From the NCBI RefSeq assembly GCF_028290785.1, contig NZ_JAQGJD010000303.1, positions 1 through 64,000 of the forward strand: a DNA stretch of 64,000 nt, read 5' to 3'. The translations under genes were made by a program, and so were the position numbers. Below, in pieces: positions 1 through 8,800 of this stretch (positions within the stretch are counted from its first letter, which is position 1; each line of letters begins with the position of its first letter). Below the pieces are notes generated by a model that did no database searches, was not told where the DNA came from, and was given only the letters and a program-made list of their open reading frames with translations. The DNA comes from Tardiphaga sp. (GTDB taxonomy: Bacteria > Pseudomonadota > Alphaproteobacteria > Rhizobiales > Xanthobacteraceae).

Positions 1-7
1 GTACTCA

Positions 8-1036
8 TCAATGTGAAGCGACGATCGTCTGGACAGGCGGAATGATAGTTTCGGCGAGATGGCAGGCAACAAGCTGGCGCGGCGCCAGTTCGCGATCGAC
101 CGGCGGCGTGGTCCTGCAGATCTCCACGGCGTAGGGACAGCGCGGATGGAATTTGCAGCCGGGCGGCGGCGCCATGGCGCTGCCAATCTCGCCGTGAATG
201 ACGCCGACGGGAGCGCGGTGATCGGGATCCGGCCGCGGCACCGAGGCCAGCAGCGCCTGCGTGTAAGGATGCTTCGGCTGCGAGAACACAGTCTCGGTGG
301 GGCCGAGTTCGGCCATGCTACCGAGATACATGACACCGACGCTGGAGCTGAAATGCTCCACCAGCGCCAGATCATGGGCCACGATCAGGTAGGTCAGGCC
401 GAACTCGTCCTGGATGTCGGCCAGCAGGTTGAGGATCTGCGCGCGCACCGAGACGTCGAGCGCCGAGATTGGCTCGTCCAGAACCATGAACGCCGGTTTC
501 AGCGCCAGTGCGCGGGCAATGGCGACACGCTGCCGCTGGCCGCCGGAGAATTCGTGCGGGTAGAGATCTGCGGCGGTCCTGGGCAGGCCGACCACGTCGA
601 GCATTTCCAGCACCCGAGCGCGCTGGCTGGCCTTGTCGCCGATGCCATGAGCCATCAGTGGCTCGGCGATGATCTTGTTCACACGCATCCGCGGATTGAG
701 CGACGAATACGGATCCTGGAACACCGCCTGGGCCTGACGACGATAGGCGTGCATGGATTTTGCCGACGCTTTCGCCAGATCCGCGCCATGGAACAGAATT
801 TCGCCGGAGGTCGGCTTTTCCAGCCCGAGCACCAGCTTCGTCAGGGTGGTCTTGCCGCAGCCGGATTCGCCGACCAGCGCAAAGGTCTCGCCGCGGCCGA
901 CCGTGAAGCTGACATTCTCGACCGCGCGTACCACACCGCCGCCATGGACGGAAAAGCGCTTGGTCAGGTTGCGGATCTCGAGCAGCGGCAGCGGCGGCGA
1001 AACTGATGGGGCGGTCATGGTCATCGTATCGGTCAT
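8..1036 (-). CDS. Dipeptide/oligopeptide ABC transporter ATP-binding protein (DppF/OppF family)
   Basis: The 342-residue protein is the second ATPase of a peptide-type importer and powers uptake at the inner face of the cytoplasmic membrane. Visible motifs: Walker A GESGCGKT near residues 56-63, Q-loop QDPYSSLNPR, signature SGGQRQR, Walker B MVLDEP, switch His in AHDL. A C-terminal oligopeptide-transporter extension holds the paired Cys motif HPRCPYAVEIC. The start overlaps the end of the upstream ATPase gene by 4 bases, so the two are probably translationally coupled. It is the last gene of a five-gene minus-strand operon. Substrate is not readable from sequence; members of this family also carry nickel, opines and other small solutes. 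Confidence 0.95.
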   Translation of the reverse strand: MTDTMTMTAPSVSPPLPLLEIRNLTKRFSVHGGGVVRAVENVSFTVGRGETFALVGESGCGKTTLTKLVLGLEKPTSGEILFHGADLAKASAKSMHAYRRQAQAVFQDPYSSLNPRMRVNKIIAEPLMAHGIGDKASQRARVLEMLDVVGLPRTAADLYPHEFSGGQRQRVAIARALALKPAFMVLDEPISALDVSVRAQILNLLADIQDEFGLTYLIVAHDLALVEHFSSSVGVMYLGSMAELGPTETVFSQPKHPYTQALLASVPRPDPDHRAPVGVIHGEIGSAMAPPPGCKFHPRCPYAVEICRTTPPVDRELAPRQLVACHLAETIIPPVQTIVASH

Positions 1037-2040
1037 GGCCGCGGCTCCGCCAGCCAGCAGGCGGCCTGGTGGCCGGTGGAGACCTCGAACTGCGGTGGGT
1101 AATCGTCGCAGCGCGCCATCCTCTGCGGGCAGCGCGCCGCGAAGCGGCAGCCTTTCGGCGGATCGATAAGGCTCGGCGGCTGTCCGGCAATGGCTTCGAG
1201 CCGGCGGCGCTTGCGGCCGAGATGCGGAATCGAATTCAGCAGCCCCCGCGTATAAGGATGCACCGGATGGCGAAATATCTCGCGAACGTCGCCGCTCTCC
1301 ACCACCCTGCCCGCATACATCACCGCGACGCGGTGGCAGATGCCGGCGGCCACACCGAGATCATGGGTAATCATGATGATGCCGACGCCGCTGTCGCGCT
1401 GCAACTCGCGGAACAACTCCATCATCTGCACTTGAATGGTGACATCGAGCGCGCTGGTGGGTTCGTCGGCAATCAGCAGCCGCGGCGAACAGGCGATGGC
1501 CATGGCGGTGACCACGCGCTGGCGCATGCCGCCGGAGAACTGGTGCGGATAATCGTCGATGCGCTTGGCCGGCGACGGAATACGGACGCGAGCCAGCACC
1601 GCCTCCACGGCCTTGCGCACGGCGCCGCGGCCTTTGGCCAGATTGTGATAACGGAACGGGGCGCCGACCTGGTCGCCGATACTGTACACCGGATTGAGCG
1701 AGGTCAGCGGATCCTGCGACACCATGGAGATGCGCTGGCCCCGCCAGTCGCGCGCCATCTCAGCTTCGCTGAGCTTTACCAAATCGGTGCCGTCGAGGGT
1801 GATGGAGCCTTCGACGATGCGGCCACTGGGCTTGGGCAGCAGTCGCAGCATGGAGAGGCTGGTCATGGTCTTGCCGGAGCCAGATTCGCCGACGATGCCC
1901 AGGGTCTCGCCCTCGGCAACTTCGAGATCAACGCCGTCCACCGCGCGCACTACGCCGCGCTTGAGATGGAGATAGGTCTTGAGGTTCTCGACCTTGAGCA
2001 GAGGCGGCCTCACCGCCGGCAGCGTTGCAGCATCGGTCAT
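1033..2040 (-). CDS. Dipeptide/oligopeptide ABC transporter ATP-binding protein (DppD/OppD family)
   Basis: The 335-residue protein is the first ATPase of the importer and pairs with the DppF-like subunit encoded downstream. Walker A GESGSGKT lies near residues 51-58; the signature SGGMRQRV, Walker [13 protein letters not shown] and switch ITHDLG follow in order. A C-terminal Cys-rich extension ([14 protein letters not shown]) is typical of the DppD/OppD branch. It starts one base after the permease gene ends, so the five genes form one transcript. Family assignment is secure; the transported solute is not known. Confidence 0.95.
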   Translation of the reverse strand: MTDAATLPAVRPPLLKVENLKTYLHLKRGVVRAVDGVDLEVAEGETLGIVGESGSGKTMTSLSMLRLLPKPSGRIVEGSITLDGTDLVKLSEAEMARDWRGQRISMVSQDPLTSLNPVYSIGDQVGAPFRYHNLAKGRGAVRKAVEAVLARVRIPSPAKRIDDYPHQFSGGMRQRVVTAMAIACSPRLLIADEPTSALDVTIQVQMMELFRELQRDSGVGIIMITHDLGVAAGICHRVAVMYAGRVVESGDVREIFRHPVHPYTRGLLNSIPHLGRKRRRLEAIAGQPPSLIDPPKGCRFAARCPQRMARCDDYPPQFEVSTGHQAACWLAEPRP

Positions 2041-2041
2041 G

Positions 2042-2938
2042 TCAAAGCTGCCTTCGCTTGGGATCGAGCGTGTCGCGCAGCCAGTCGCCGATCAGGTTGG
2101 CCGACAGGCATGTCAGCATGATCGCCACGCCGGGCAAGGTGATCGCCCACCACGCATTGCCGATGTAGTTGCGCGCGTCAGCCAACATCAGGCCCCAGGA
2201 CACGTCCGGGCTCTGGATGCCGAGGCCAAGGAAGCTCAGCGACGCCTCGAAGATGATCACCTGTCCAACCTGAAGCGACGCCAGCACCAGGAGCGTGTTG
2301 AGAATGTTGGGCAGCAGGTGGCGGACGAAGATGGTGGCAGTGGAGCAGCCGGCGACCTTGGCCAGCGCCACATAGTCGCGCTCCTTCAGTGATAGGATTT
2401 CGCCGCGGATAATGCGGGCATACCAGGTCCAGTAGGTGATCGAGATGACGACGATCACCGTGGTCAGGCTCGGCGACAGGACGGTGGCGATCACCAGCGC
2501 CAGGGCCAGCGACGGGATCGACATCTGAATGTCCACCACCCGCATGATGATGGTATCGACAACGCCGCCGAAATAGCCGGAGACCATGCCGATCAGCGCG
2601 CCGATGCCTCCGGAGATCACGATGGCATAGATCGCTACGGTGAGCGTGACGCTGGCACCGGCCATGATGCGGCTGAAAATGTCGCGGCCCAGATTATCTG
2701 TGCCGAGCAGGTAGTCGATGCTGCCGCCTTCGAGCCAGGACGGCGGCTTGAAGGCCGAGCCGAGATCGAGGCCGTTGGGATCGTGAGGCGTGATGTTGTC
2801 GCCGCCGATGGCCGCGACGACAACCAGACTGAAAATCAGCAGCGACCACCAGGGAATGCCGGAGCCGAACAGCCGACGCATCACGATCTGCGACGGCCGG
2901 CGCGCGATCTCGGCGTATGAGGCATCGACGTCAACCAT
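2042..2938 (-). CDS. Peptide-type ABC transporter permease (DppC/OppC family)
   Basis: A 298-residue inner-membrane permease with an N-terminal membrane segment at about residues 29-45, a periplasmic stretch carrying the family motif GTDNLGRDIFSR near residues 79-90, then the five-helix core. The EAA-type cytoplasmic loop that contacts the ATPases is visible as ASLSFLGLGIQSPDVSWG. Length and motif order fit DppC/OppC. It overlaps the end of the upstream permease gene by 8 bases. It forms the translocation channel with the DppB-like protein. Confidence 0.94.
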   Translation of the reverse strand: MVDVDASYAEIARRPSQIVMRRLFGSGIPWWSLLIFSLVVVAAIGGDNITPHDPNGLDLGSAFKPPSWLEGGSIDYLLGTDNLGRDIFSRIMAGASVTLTVAIYAIVISGGIGALIGMVSGYFGGVVDTIIMRVVDIQMSIPSLALALVIATVLSPSLTTVIVVISITYWTWYARIIRGEILSLKERDYVALAKVAGCSTATIFVRHLLPNILNTLLVLASLQVGQVIIFEASLSFLGLGIQSPDVSWGLMLADARNYIGNAWWAITLPGVAIMLTCLSANLIGDWLRDTLDPKRRQL

Positions 2939-3848
2939 GACGGATCCTCGGGTCGATCAGACCGTAGCTGAGATCGACCAGCAAGTTCGACACCACGAAC
3001 AGCACCGAGGTAAACAGCACCCCAGCCTGTACCACCGGAAAATCGCGCGCGAACACAGCCTCGACCACCGTGCGGCCAAGGCCCGGCCAGGCGAAGATCA
3101 CTTCCACCACGAAGGCGCCGCCGAGCATCGATGCGAAATAGACGCCGAGCACGGTGACCAGTGGTACCGCGGCATTGCGAAAGGCATATTTCCACACCAG
3201 CAGCCGCTCCGGCGCACCGAGCGCACGGCCCATGCGGATATAGTCGCTGTCGAGCACGTCGAGCATCGCCGAACGGATGATACGGGTCTGGGCCGCAACC
3301 GGATACCAACCCAGCGCAATCGCCGGGAGAATGATATGGGAGACGCCGCCGGCACCAAAGGCCGGCAGCCAGTTCAGGTGCACCGAGAACACCAGGATCA
3401 GCAGCAGGCCGACCCAGAAGCCGGGCATCGCCTGGCCGAGCATAGCAAAGCCCTTGCCAACGGTATCGATCCAGCCGCCGCGGTTCACCGCCGACAGCAC
3501 GCCGAGCGGTACCGCCAGCATGATCGAGAACAGCAGTGCCGACAGCGCCAACTCAATGGTCGCCGGCAGGCGGTCGAGCACCAGGTTCAGCGCCGGCATC
3601 TGCCAGCGATAGGAATTGCCGAAATCACCGGTCAGCGCCTTGCCGGCGAAGATCAGGTATTGCATCCAGATCGGCCTATCGAGGCCCATGGTCTCGCGCA
3701 TGGCGTCGATCGCCGACTGCGGCGCATCGACCGGCAACAGCAGCACAATCGGATCTCCCGACATCCGGGAGATCACAAAGATGAGCATCGATGCGCCGAT
3801 GATGCTGACGACGCCATGCATGACACGCCGCAGGATGTAAGAGAGCAT
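2931..3848 (-). CDS. Peptide-type ABC transporter permease (DppB/OppB family)
   Basis: A 305-residue inner-membrane permease. It opens with the family signature MLSYILRRVMHGVVSIIGAS, a first membrane helix, and then the periplasmic segment GLDRPIWMQYLIFAGKAL typical of DppB. Further hydrophobic helices and the loop GAFVVEVIFAWPGLGRTVVEA, which docks on the ATPases, follow. The binding-protein gene ends 28 bases upstream and the DppC-like gene overlaps its 3' end, so it sits inside the operon. The partner substrates are unknown. Confidence 0.94.
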   Translation of the reverse strand: MLSYILRRVMHGVVSIIGASMLIFVISRMSGDPIVLLLPVDAPQSAIDAMRETMGLDRPIWMQYLIFAGKALTGDFGNSYRWQMPALNLVLDRLPATIELALSALLFSIMLAVPLGVLSAVNRGGWIDTVGKGFAMLGQAMPGFWVGLLLILVFSVHLNWLPAFGAGGVSHIILPAIALGWYPVAAQTRIIRSAMLDVLDSDYIRMGRALGAPERLLVWKYAFRNAAVPLVTVLGVYFASMLGGAFVVEVIFAWPGLGRTVVEAVFARDFPVVQAGVLFTSVLFVVSNLLVDLSYGLIDPRIRHG

Positions 3849-3876
3849 GAGCGTTCTTCTGTTAGTTCAGGATCGA

Positions 3877-5436
3877 TTACTTCTTGAGACTAATTTCCTG
3901 AAATCCGCGCCATGCGCCAGGGAAAGGCCACGGCTTGAACTCGACCTTGTCGCGCCATGCCAGTGTGATCACCGGGCGATAGGTGGTGATGCCGCCGAGC
4001 ACATTTTCGTGCTTGTACTGAGCGATCTGGCGGATCAGTTCTTCGCGCCTGGGCTGCTCCATCGTGCCCTTTAGCTGTTCAATCATGGAATCAGCCTGCT
4101 TATCGTCGGTGTAGGAGTAGCTGCCCCACCCCTTGCCGGCGACAAAGCTGTGCAAATGACCGCCCCATGGCGTGGCGGGATCGCCTGGCAGTCCCTGGCT
4201 CCACATCCACATCAGCACACCGTCCATCTCCGGCGGACCGCTCCGGCCGCGGCGACCGAGATTGATCCAGGCGCCGTATTCGAGACCCTGCGCCTTGCAG
4301 CGAATGCCAACCTGGCCGAGATAGGCGAATACCGCTTCACCCATTTCCTTGACGTTGGGCTCGCGCGGCGTGGTGAGATTGTAGCACGGCGTCTCGAAAC
4401 CCGAGGGATAGCCGGCCTCGGCCAGCAACTGCTTTGCAGCCTTCGGATTATAGGCGTAGGGCTTCAGATCGGCATTGTAGCCGGTGCTGCCCTTGCCGAC
4501 TTCGGCGTAACGCTCGCCCTGCCCGAACAATACGCTCTTGATAATGGCGTCCATATCGACGGCCTGCGCCACAGCCTGGCGCACCTTAAGCTTGTTGAAT
4601 GGCGACGCCGGATTGTAAGTCGGAAAATCGATGTAGAGATTGTTGCCGGAAATGGCCGTGAATGTCTTGACGCCCGGCAGTTTCTTGAATTCTGCCACCA
4701 TGGACGGCGGCACATTGTCGATCCAGTCCACTGCGCCCGACTTGAATGCCGCGACGCGGGTCAGGTCCTCAGGAATGATCTTGATGGTAAGATCCTTGAC
4801 GCCGGGGCGTGCATCCTTGTTCCAATAACCGTCGAAAGCTTCAAGTTTGAGCTCTTCCTTCACCGAACGCGACACGAACTTCCACGGGCCGGTGCCGACC
4901 GGCGCTTTGGCGAAACCGTCCTCGCCGACCTTCTCGAAGTACTTCTTCGGCAGTGCCCATAGCTGCAGGGCACCTGCGATATAGTCGCCGTCCGGCGACT
5001 TGAAATGGATCTTGAAATGCAGGTCGTCGATAACCTCGAACTTTTCCACATTGGCCTGAAGATGCGACCAGCGCGACACCTTGGGATCTTTCAGGCGTTC
5101 ATAACAGAACTCGAAGTCCGCCGAGCTCATCGGGTCGCCGTTGTGAAATTTTACGCCCGGGCGCAGGTAGATGTCGATGACCGCCTTGCCGTCCTGCTGC
5201 TGAAGCTCCCACTTCTCCGCCAGCCAGTTCACCGGCTTCAGGTCGGTGTCGTAGCGGATCAGTTGCTCGAACATCTGGCCTATGAAGTAGTGATCGACGC
5301 CGGCGGAATATTTGGTGGGGTCGAGCGTGGTACCCTCGGCGCCGAACGCCACCGTGAGACTGCCGGTGGCTTGCGCCAGCGCGGGAGCCGGACTCAGCGC
5401 CAGAGACAGCGCCATAAACATCGTCCTGCTTTTCAT
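3877..5436 (-). CDS. Extracellular solute-binding protein, family 5 (peptide-type)
   Basis: A 519-residue periplasmic binding protein of the SBP_bac_5 family, the specificity subunit of the importer encoded downstream. I chose the ATG at 5436 because GGAGGA lies just upstream and because the protein then begins with a signal peptide (MKSRTMFMALSLALSPAPALAQ). A frame extension upstream would bury the signal sequence. The mature part starts with the family pattern LDPTKYSAGVDHYFIGQMF and later has the usual PGVKFHNGDPMSSADF segment. It is first in the operon, divergent from a GntR gene, with a palindrome between them. Solute unknown. Confidence 0.95.
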   Translation of the reverse strand: MKSRTMFMALSLALSPAPALAQATGSLTVAFGAEGTTLDPTKYSAGVDHYFIGQMFEQLIRYDTDLKPVNWLAEKWELQQQDGKAVIDIYLRPGVKFHNGDPMSSADFEFCYERLKDPKVSRWSHLQANVEKFEVIDDLHFKIHFKSPDGDYIAGALQLWALPKKYFEKVGEDGFAKAPVGTGPWKFVSRSVKEELKLEAFDGYWNKDARPGVKDLTIKIIPEDLTRVAAFKSGAVDWIDNVPPSMVAEFKKLPGVKTFTAISGNNLYIDFPTYNPASPFNKLKVRQAVAQAVDMDAIIKSVLFGQGERYAEVGKGSTGYNADLKPYAYNPKAAKQLLAEAGYPSGFETPCYNLTTPREPNVKEMGEAVFAYLGQVGIRCKAQGLEYGAWINLGRRGRSGPPEMDGVLMWMWSQGLPGDPATPWGGHLHSFVAGKGWGSYSYTDDKQADSMIEQLKGTMEQPRREELIRQIAQYKHENVLGGITTYRPVITLAWRDKVEFKPWPFPGAWRGFQEISLKK

Positions 5437-5509
5437 GGCAGGTCCTCCCTCGATTTGCCGCTGTTGACGCGTGCATTGCCCGTAGCCGACCACAGCGATT
5501 TGCCAATGT

Positions 5510-5525
5510 CAATTGTCAACAATTG
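5510..5525. promoter_or_regulatory. Candidate GntR/FCD operator, 7-2-7 inverted repeat
   Basis: CAATTGTCAACAATTG is a perfect 7-2-7 inverted repeat in the 150-base gap between the divergent binding-protein and GntR genes. Its core TTGT-N2-ACAA resembles sites reported for FCD-type GntR regulators. On the minus strand it overlaps TTGACA, a plausible -35 box of the transporter operon. Binding by the adjacent regulator is an inference. Confidence 0.55.
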
Positions 5526-5585
5526 GACAAAGTTGACGGCACGGCTATTCTAGCGAGAAGTCCATCGCGACAAGGCCGCGCCACC

Positions 5586-6344
5586 ATGAATCAGGATTTG
5601 CTGGATTTGAAACCGAAACCGGCGATACGCAGGCGCGGTCAGCGGACACGCACGATCCCCGAGCAGATCGCCGACGACGTCAGTCGTGCCATCGTCAACG
5701 GCGACTATCGCGGCGGCGAGCGAATTCGCGAGCAGGAGCTAGCGACGCTTTACGGCGTCAGCCGCGGTCCGGTGCGCGAGGCGATCCGCACCTTGCAGGA
5801 GCGCGGCCTCGTCAACTTCTTTCCGCGACGCGGCGCCTACGTAGTAGATGTCACGCTCGACACCATCGTCGAAATCTTCAACGTTCGCGCCGTACTAATG
5901 GGGCTCGCCGCGCGCGATCTGGCTCGGCGCAAGGATGTGGAATTTGTCGCCGAACTGCACACAGGGATCGCCGAGGCGCGCGCTATGGCGAAAGCCAAGG
6001 CTACCACACCGCTAGATTTCGCACGGGCTATCGCCCACCTCGGCGGTATGGTCGCGGCGCGCTGCGGGAACAAGCACTTAGCCCGACTCCTGCGCGACCA
6101 GCTCGACCATACGTTGTGGGGCATCATCTGGCGCGATCGACCGCTGGATTTTTTCACGCCCCAGCGCCAGGCGGCAGCCGTGCGGGAATGGGAGAAGCTC
6201 GAAGCTGCGATCGCCGCTGCAGACGACAGCGAGGCTGACCTGCTGTTACGTCGAGTCTTTTTTAACGCCCGAGACGCAGCTATCAAAACCTTGCAAAAGA
6301 CCCGCAGCGACAAGGTCGGGCCCGCTGGACTTATTCGAGACTGA
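5586..6344 (+). CDS. GntR family transcriptional regulator, FCD (FadR/VanR-type) subfamily
   Basis: A 252-residue DNA-binding regulator. The winged helix-turn-helix covers about residues 20-90 (REQELATLYGVSRGPVREAI is the recognition part), followed by an all-helical FCD ligand domain with GNKHLARLLRDQL. The usual metal-ligand pattern of FCD domains is hard to line up: a His follows Asp-Phe-Ala but the spacing to the conserved Gly-Asn is longer than normal, so the metal site may be altered. The ATG at 5586 was preferred to an upstream TTG; the ribosome binding site is weak for both. It is divergent from the peptide transporter operon and probably controls it. Confidence 0.88.
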   Translation: MNQDLLDLKPKPAIRRRGQRTRTIPEQIADDVSRAIVNGDYRGGERIREQELATLYGVSRGPVREAIRTLQERGLVNFFPRRGAYVVDVTLDTIVEIFNVRAVLMGLAARDLARRKDVEFVAELHTGIAEARAMAKAKATTPLDFARAIAHLGGMVAARCGNKHLARLLRDQLDHTLWGIIWRDRPLDFFTPQRQAAAVREWEKLEAAIAAADDSEADLLLRRVFFNARDAAIKTLQKTRSDKVGPAGLIRD

Positions 6345-6775
6345 TCTAGGGCGACGGTTAGGCCACGTAATTGTCCGGCTCATGCCCGTTTCGCTTGGCG
6401 AGAAAGAAAGCCGTCCGCTTTACGTGTAACGACCATCTAATCTTTGGAGATATCTACGGCAGTGAACAGTAAGCGCTGCGCAAAGGTGAAATGATTTTCC
6501 GGCGGCTACAGTTGGGTCTGGGGCTTTTTGCCTTTTCCACGATTTCAGTTACGCGCAGGGGCCCTCGGCTATTGTGCGGCGCCCGGCGGCCCCACTTTTC
6601 CCTACTGGCGCCGCGGTCTCCCATCAAGAGCGCCAGCCGGTCCAGGTTGAATCGTATCCCTGCCTGCCTGCCAGACCTGGCCGCAGTCAGGGGACCGCGG
6701 CCGGATCGCCTACCGCCTATCCGGCGTCACCAGACCGTAACGAAGCGTCACGGCGTTACTTCCCTTGAGCGCCTG
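6345..6775. other. Gene-free stretch, probably decayed
   Basis: About 430 bases without a convincing gene. Frames on both strands are broken by stops or lack ribosome binding sites. A short minus-strand open stretch ending near 6362 reads RTAFFLAKRNGHEPDNYVA, which looks protein-like, but it has no start that I can support. I found no tRNA-like or terminator structure. Confidence 0.4.
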
Positions 6776-6949
6776 TCAAAGGTGGTCAGCGATGTCGTCG
6801 TAATCTCCGGGCGCGGCCCTCACACTGCCTGGCATCGCGGTAAGGACAGTGCCGTCCGGCTTGACACCAGTGACAATCAATCCGGCCTTCAGGGCTGCTT
6901 TCATGGCCCGAGTGATCATGGCCTGCGAAACGGCATTTGGTTTGTTCAT
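6776..6949 (-). CDS. Small hypothetical protein, 57 residues
   Basis: An open frame from ATG at 6949 to TGA at 6776 encodes 57 residues. The sequence is protein-like: an amphipathic helix (VSQAMITRAMKAALKAGL), a short strand-turn-strand (IVTGVKPDGTVLTA), and an acidic tail ending DYDDIADHL. From memory, proteins of this shape occur as short genes next to site-specific integrases in rhizobia, but no integrase is readable downstream here, so that link is weak. No strong ribosome binding site is visible. It may be a remnant of a lost island. Its function is unknown. Confidence 0.5.
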   Translation of the reverse strand: MNKPNAVSQAMITRAMKAALKAGLIVTGVKPDGTVLTAMPGSVRAAPGDYDDIADHL

Positions 6950-7287
6950 GTCGTCGGCTTAGACGCAATTCGAGGCTAGAGTCTAACAATGTAACCATCG
7001 GACCGTAGTTACGCCCCCCGGAGGATGCGAAGGGAGACCTCTGCCTGGCACGAACCTACCCCTTCGGGGCGCTTGCGGCCTTCCGCGCTGCGGATCACTG
7101 TCCACAGCCGGCAGCATTGGCCCCCAAGCTTGTACCTGCCAGCGAGGTCCCGGGCGAGTTCTTTCGAGAGCACGCTCCGGCCGCTTTCCCGTCGGGGGCT
7201 ACGGCGCGCATTCGTGGGCGATCCGTGCGCCCGCAAATTAACTGCGTTGAAATGGCGATATCTCTGTTGCAGCTAAAGGTGGCAGTT
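6950..7287. other. Gene-free stretch
   Basis: About 340 bases between two small genes. I see no supported coding frame, RNA or repeat. Base composition is mixed and the frames have the codon use of random sequence. Confidence 0.4.
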
Positions 7288-7485
7288 ATGAAAATTTCCG
7301 GAATTTTCCTTCTCGCTATTGCGCTTTGCGCAGCATCTTCTGCTTACGCCAAGGAAGCAAAACAAAAGTCGTTTTGCACTGTAGAAGAGTGCATGCCGCG
7401 ATGTCAGAAGTCCGGTGGGACGTACTGCACCGCTTATTGCACCAAAGAGGTCGCTGGTCGCCGCGCCTCTGGTCAATGTAAATAG
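7288..7485 (+). CDS. Small secreted cysteine-rich protein, 65 residues
   Basis: A 65-residue protein with a clear signal peptide (MKISGIFLLAIALCAASSAYA, cleavage expected after about residue 21) and a short mature chain carrying six cysteines (SFC, EEC, PRC, TYC, AYC, QC). The cysteines suggest a disulfide-bonded periplasmic or exported peptide. AAAGGTGG precedes the ATG at 7288 by about seven bases, which decided the start. The gene is AT-richer than its neighbours and sits alone in a decayed region, which hints at transfer. I do not recognise a family; function unknown. Confidence 0.65.
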   Translation: MKISGIFLLAIALCAASSAYAKEAKQKSFCTVEECMPRCQKSGGTYCTAYCTKEVAGRRASGQCK

Positions 7486-7751
7486 TCGAAGCAGAACCTG
7501 TAGGATTTAGCCTCATCCGGGGCGCTTTGGCGCGTCTGCAATGCTACCCGGCCGGCTTTACCCATTTGGGTGACGCAGACGGCCACTTGATGGTCTACCC
7601 CGTCGTCGGTCCAGGTTGATGTTCCTACCGGTCACGCCCGACGGGTCCCCTCCAAGTCCGCGTCGGGCCGACCAGTCGCGGAGTCTTGGCGCGTCATGAT
7701 TGAACCTCGTCAGCCGTCCCGCAGACCTATGCGACGCTGGGGCAACTGGAG

Positions 7752-7973
7752 ATGACCATGATGCGTCCGATAATCTATATCGCGGCGGTGATTGCCGTAC
7801 TTGCGGCTGCCACCCCTGTCTTGCGCTCGCACACATATTCGCCAGAGCTGCCCAGCGCCGCCTTGGCCTCCATGCCGCTGCAGGAACTGCATGCCGCCGC
7901 CGGGCGCGGCAAATTGCCCGCAGAGGATTTTGAGGACATGTCGCTGATCTACCCCACCCGGCCGAACAAATAA
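7752..7973 (+). CDS. Small exported or membrane-anchored hypothetical protein, 73 residues
   Basis: A 73-residue protein with an N-terminal hydrophobic segment (MRPIIYIAAVIAVLAAATPV) and a polar tail that includes LQELHAAAGRGKLPAEDFED and ends SLIYPTRPNK. The start may be at 7752 or two codons later; CTGGAG lies just upstream. The hydrophobic stretch may act as signal peptide or anchor. I recognise no domain. It stands alone, with gaps of more than 200 bases on both sides. Confidence 0.6.
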   Translation: MTMMRPIIYIAAVIAVLAAATPVLRSHTYSPELPSAALASMPLQELHAAAGRGKLPAEDFEDMSLIYPTRPNK

Positions 7974-8176
7974 GCGAGACCGCCCGTTGCAGCGATACCG
8001 CTGACAGCGTGCGAGTTTCATTGACCGAGCGATGCCGGCGCGCTGGCAATCTGGGGCCATCCCTAGCGGCTGTCTCGAAGCCTGATTCGGTGATAGGCTG
8101 AGGCCATGACCAACCAGCCCGTGATTTTTCTACGTACTGGCCTCTTTCCGACCTCAGTGGCCTAGTTTGGAAATGA

Positions 8177-8641
8177 GGCAGTGAAACGACCGTTCAGCTG
8201 GCGAAGATGCTGGGCGCCACGGTTTCTGGCAGCTGCAGTGAACAATCGCTTCAGCGCGCCGAGGCGATGGGGATGGAATCCATCTATGACTATGGCTCCG
8301 CTGACCTCTCTGGTATCGGCGTCCGGTTCGACGTGGTCTACGACACTGCCGGAACGATGCCAGTCACCCTGGGTATAGGCCTGCTGCGCAAAGGCGGTGT
8401 TTTCCTTGACATTGACCCAACGCCCGCGAAGTTCCTGCGCGCGCTCTTCAACAGGCGGTTGAAGCCGATCATCTGCACGGCGCGCGCAGAAATACTCGAC
8501 GGTCTGGCGCAGGCTGCGGGCAGTAAAAAGCTCCGGCTTCCAATCGCTGAATCTGTCCATCTAACTGAAGCGATCCCGCTGCTGACGGCCCTGGAGCGAG
8601 GTCGCAAGCTTCCCGGCAAGGCGGTGGTCGCGATCGATTGA
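8177..8641 (+). pseudogene. 5'-truncated zinc-type alcohol dehydrogenase / quinone oxidoreductase (MDR) remnant
   Basis: The frame reads ETTVQLAKMLGATVSGSC and continues through YDTAG, LLRKGGVFLDI and a C-terminal ERGRKLPGKAVVAID. This is the nucleotide-binding and C-terminal half of a medium-chain dehydrogenase/reductase. The catalytic N-terminal half is absent: an in-frame stop lies at 8174-8176 and the upstream DNA gives no matching frame. An internal ATG at 8207 could start translation, but the product would lack the substrate domain. I call it a pseudogene. It is convergent with the IclR gene. Confidence 0.75.
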
Positions 8642-8800
8642 GTAAACTAGGCCGGTACTCAACTGAGCGATGGGAGGTCTGTCGCACGGGGGGAGCAGTC
8701 GGTCCATCCCATTACTTGAGCGTCCGGAAGATCGCCTTGCTGGTTTGGCCTCTCTCACTTGTAAGCCTGTCCGCACGGATTAAAATCCCAACAGTCTTTG

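Noticed and set aside
59-1006. Long plus-strand open frame opposite the DppF-like gene
   Set aside because: High-GC antisense shadow; no ribosome binding site, no domain, and the minus-strand gene has all ABC motifs.
6490-6775. Possible integrase downstream of the 57-residue gene
   Set aside because: No frame gives integrase motifs; stops occur in all three minus-strand frames.
6491-6979. Plus-strand open frame of 162 codons in the decayed stretch
   Set aside because: Overlaps the 57-residue minus-strand gene, has a random-looking Arg/Pro/Ser-rich product and no ribosome binding site.
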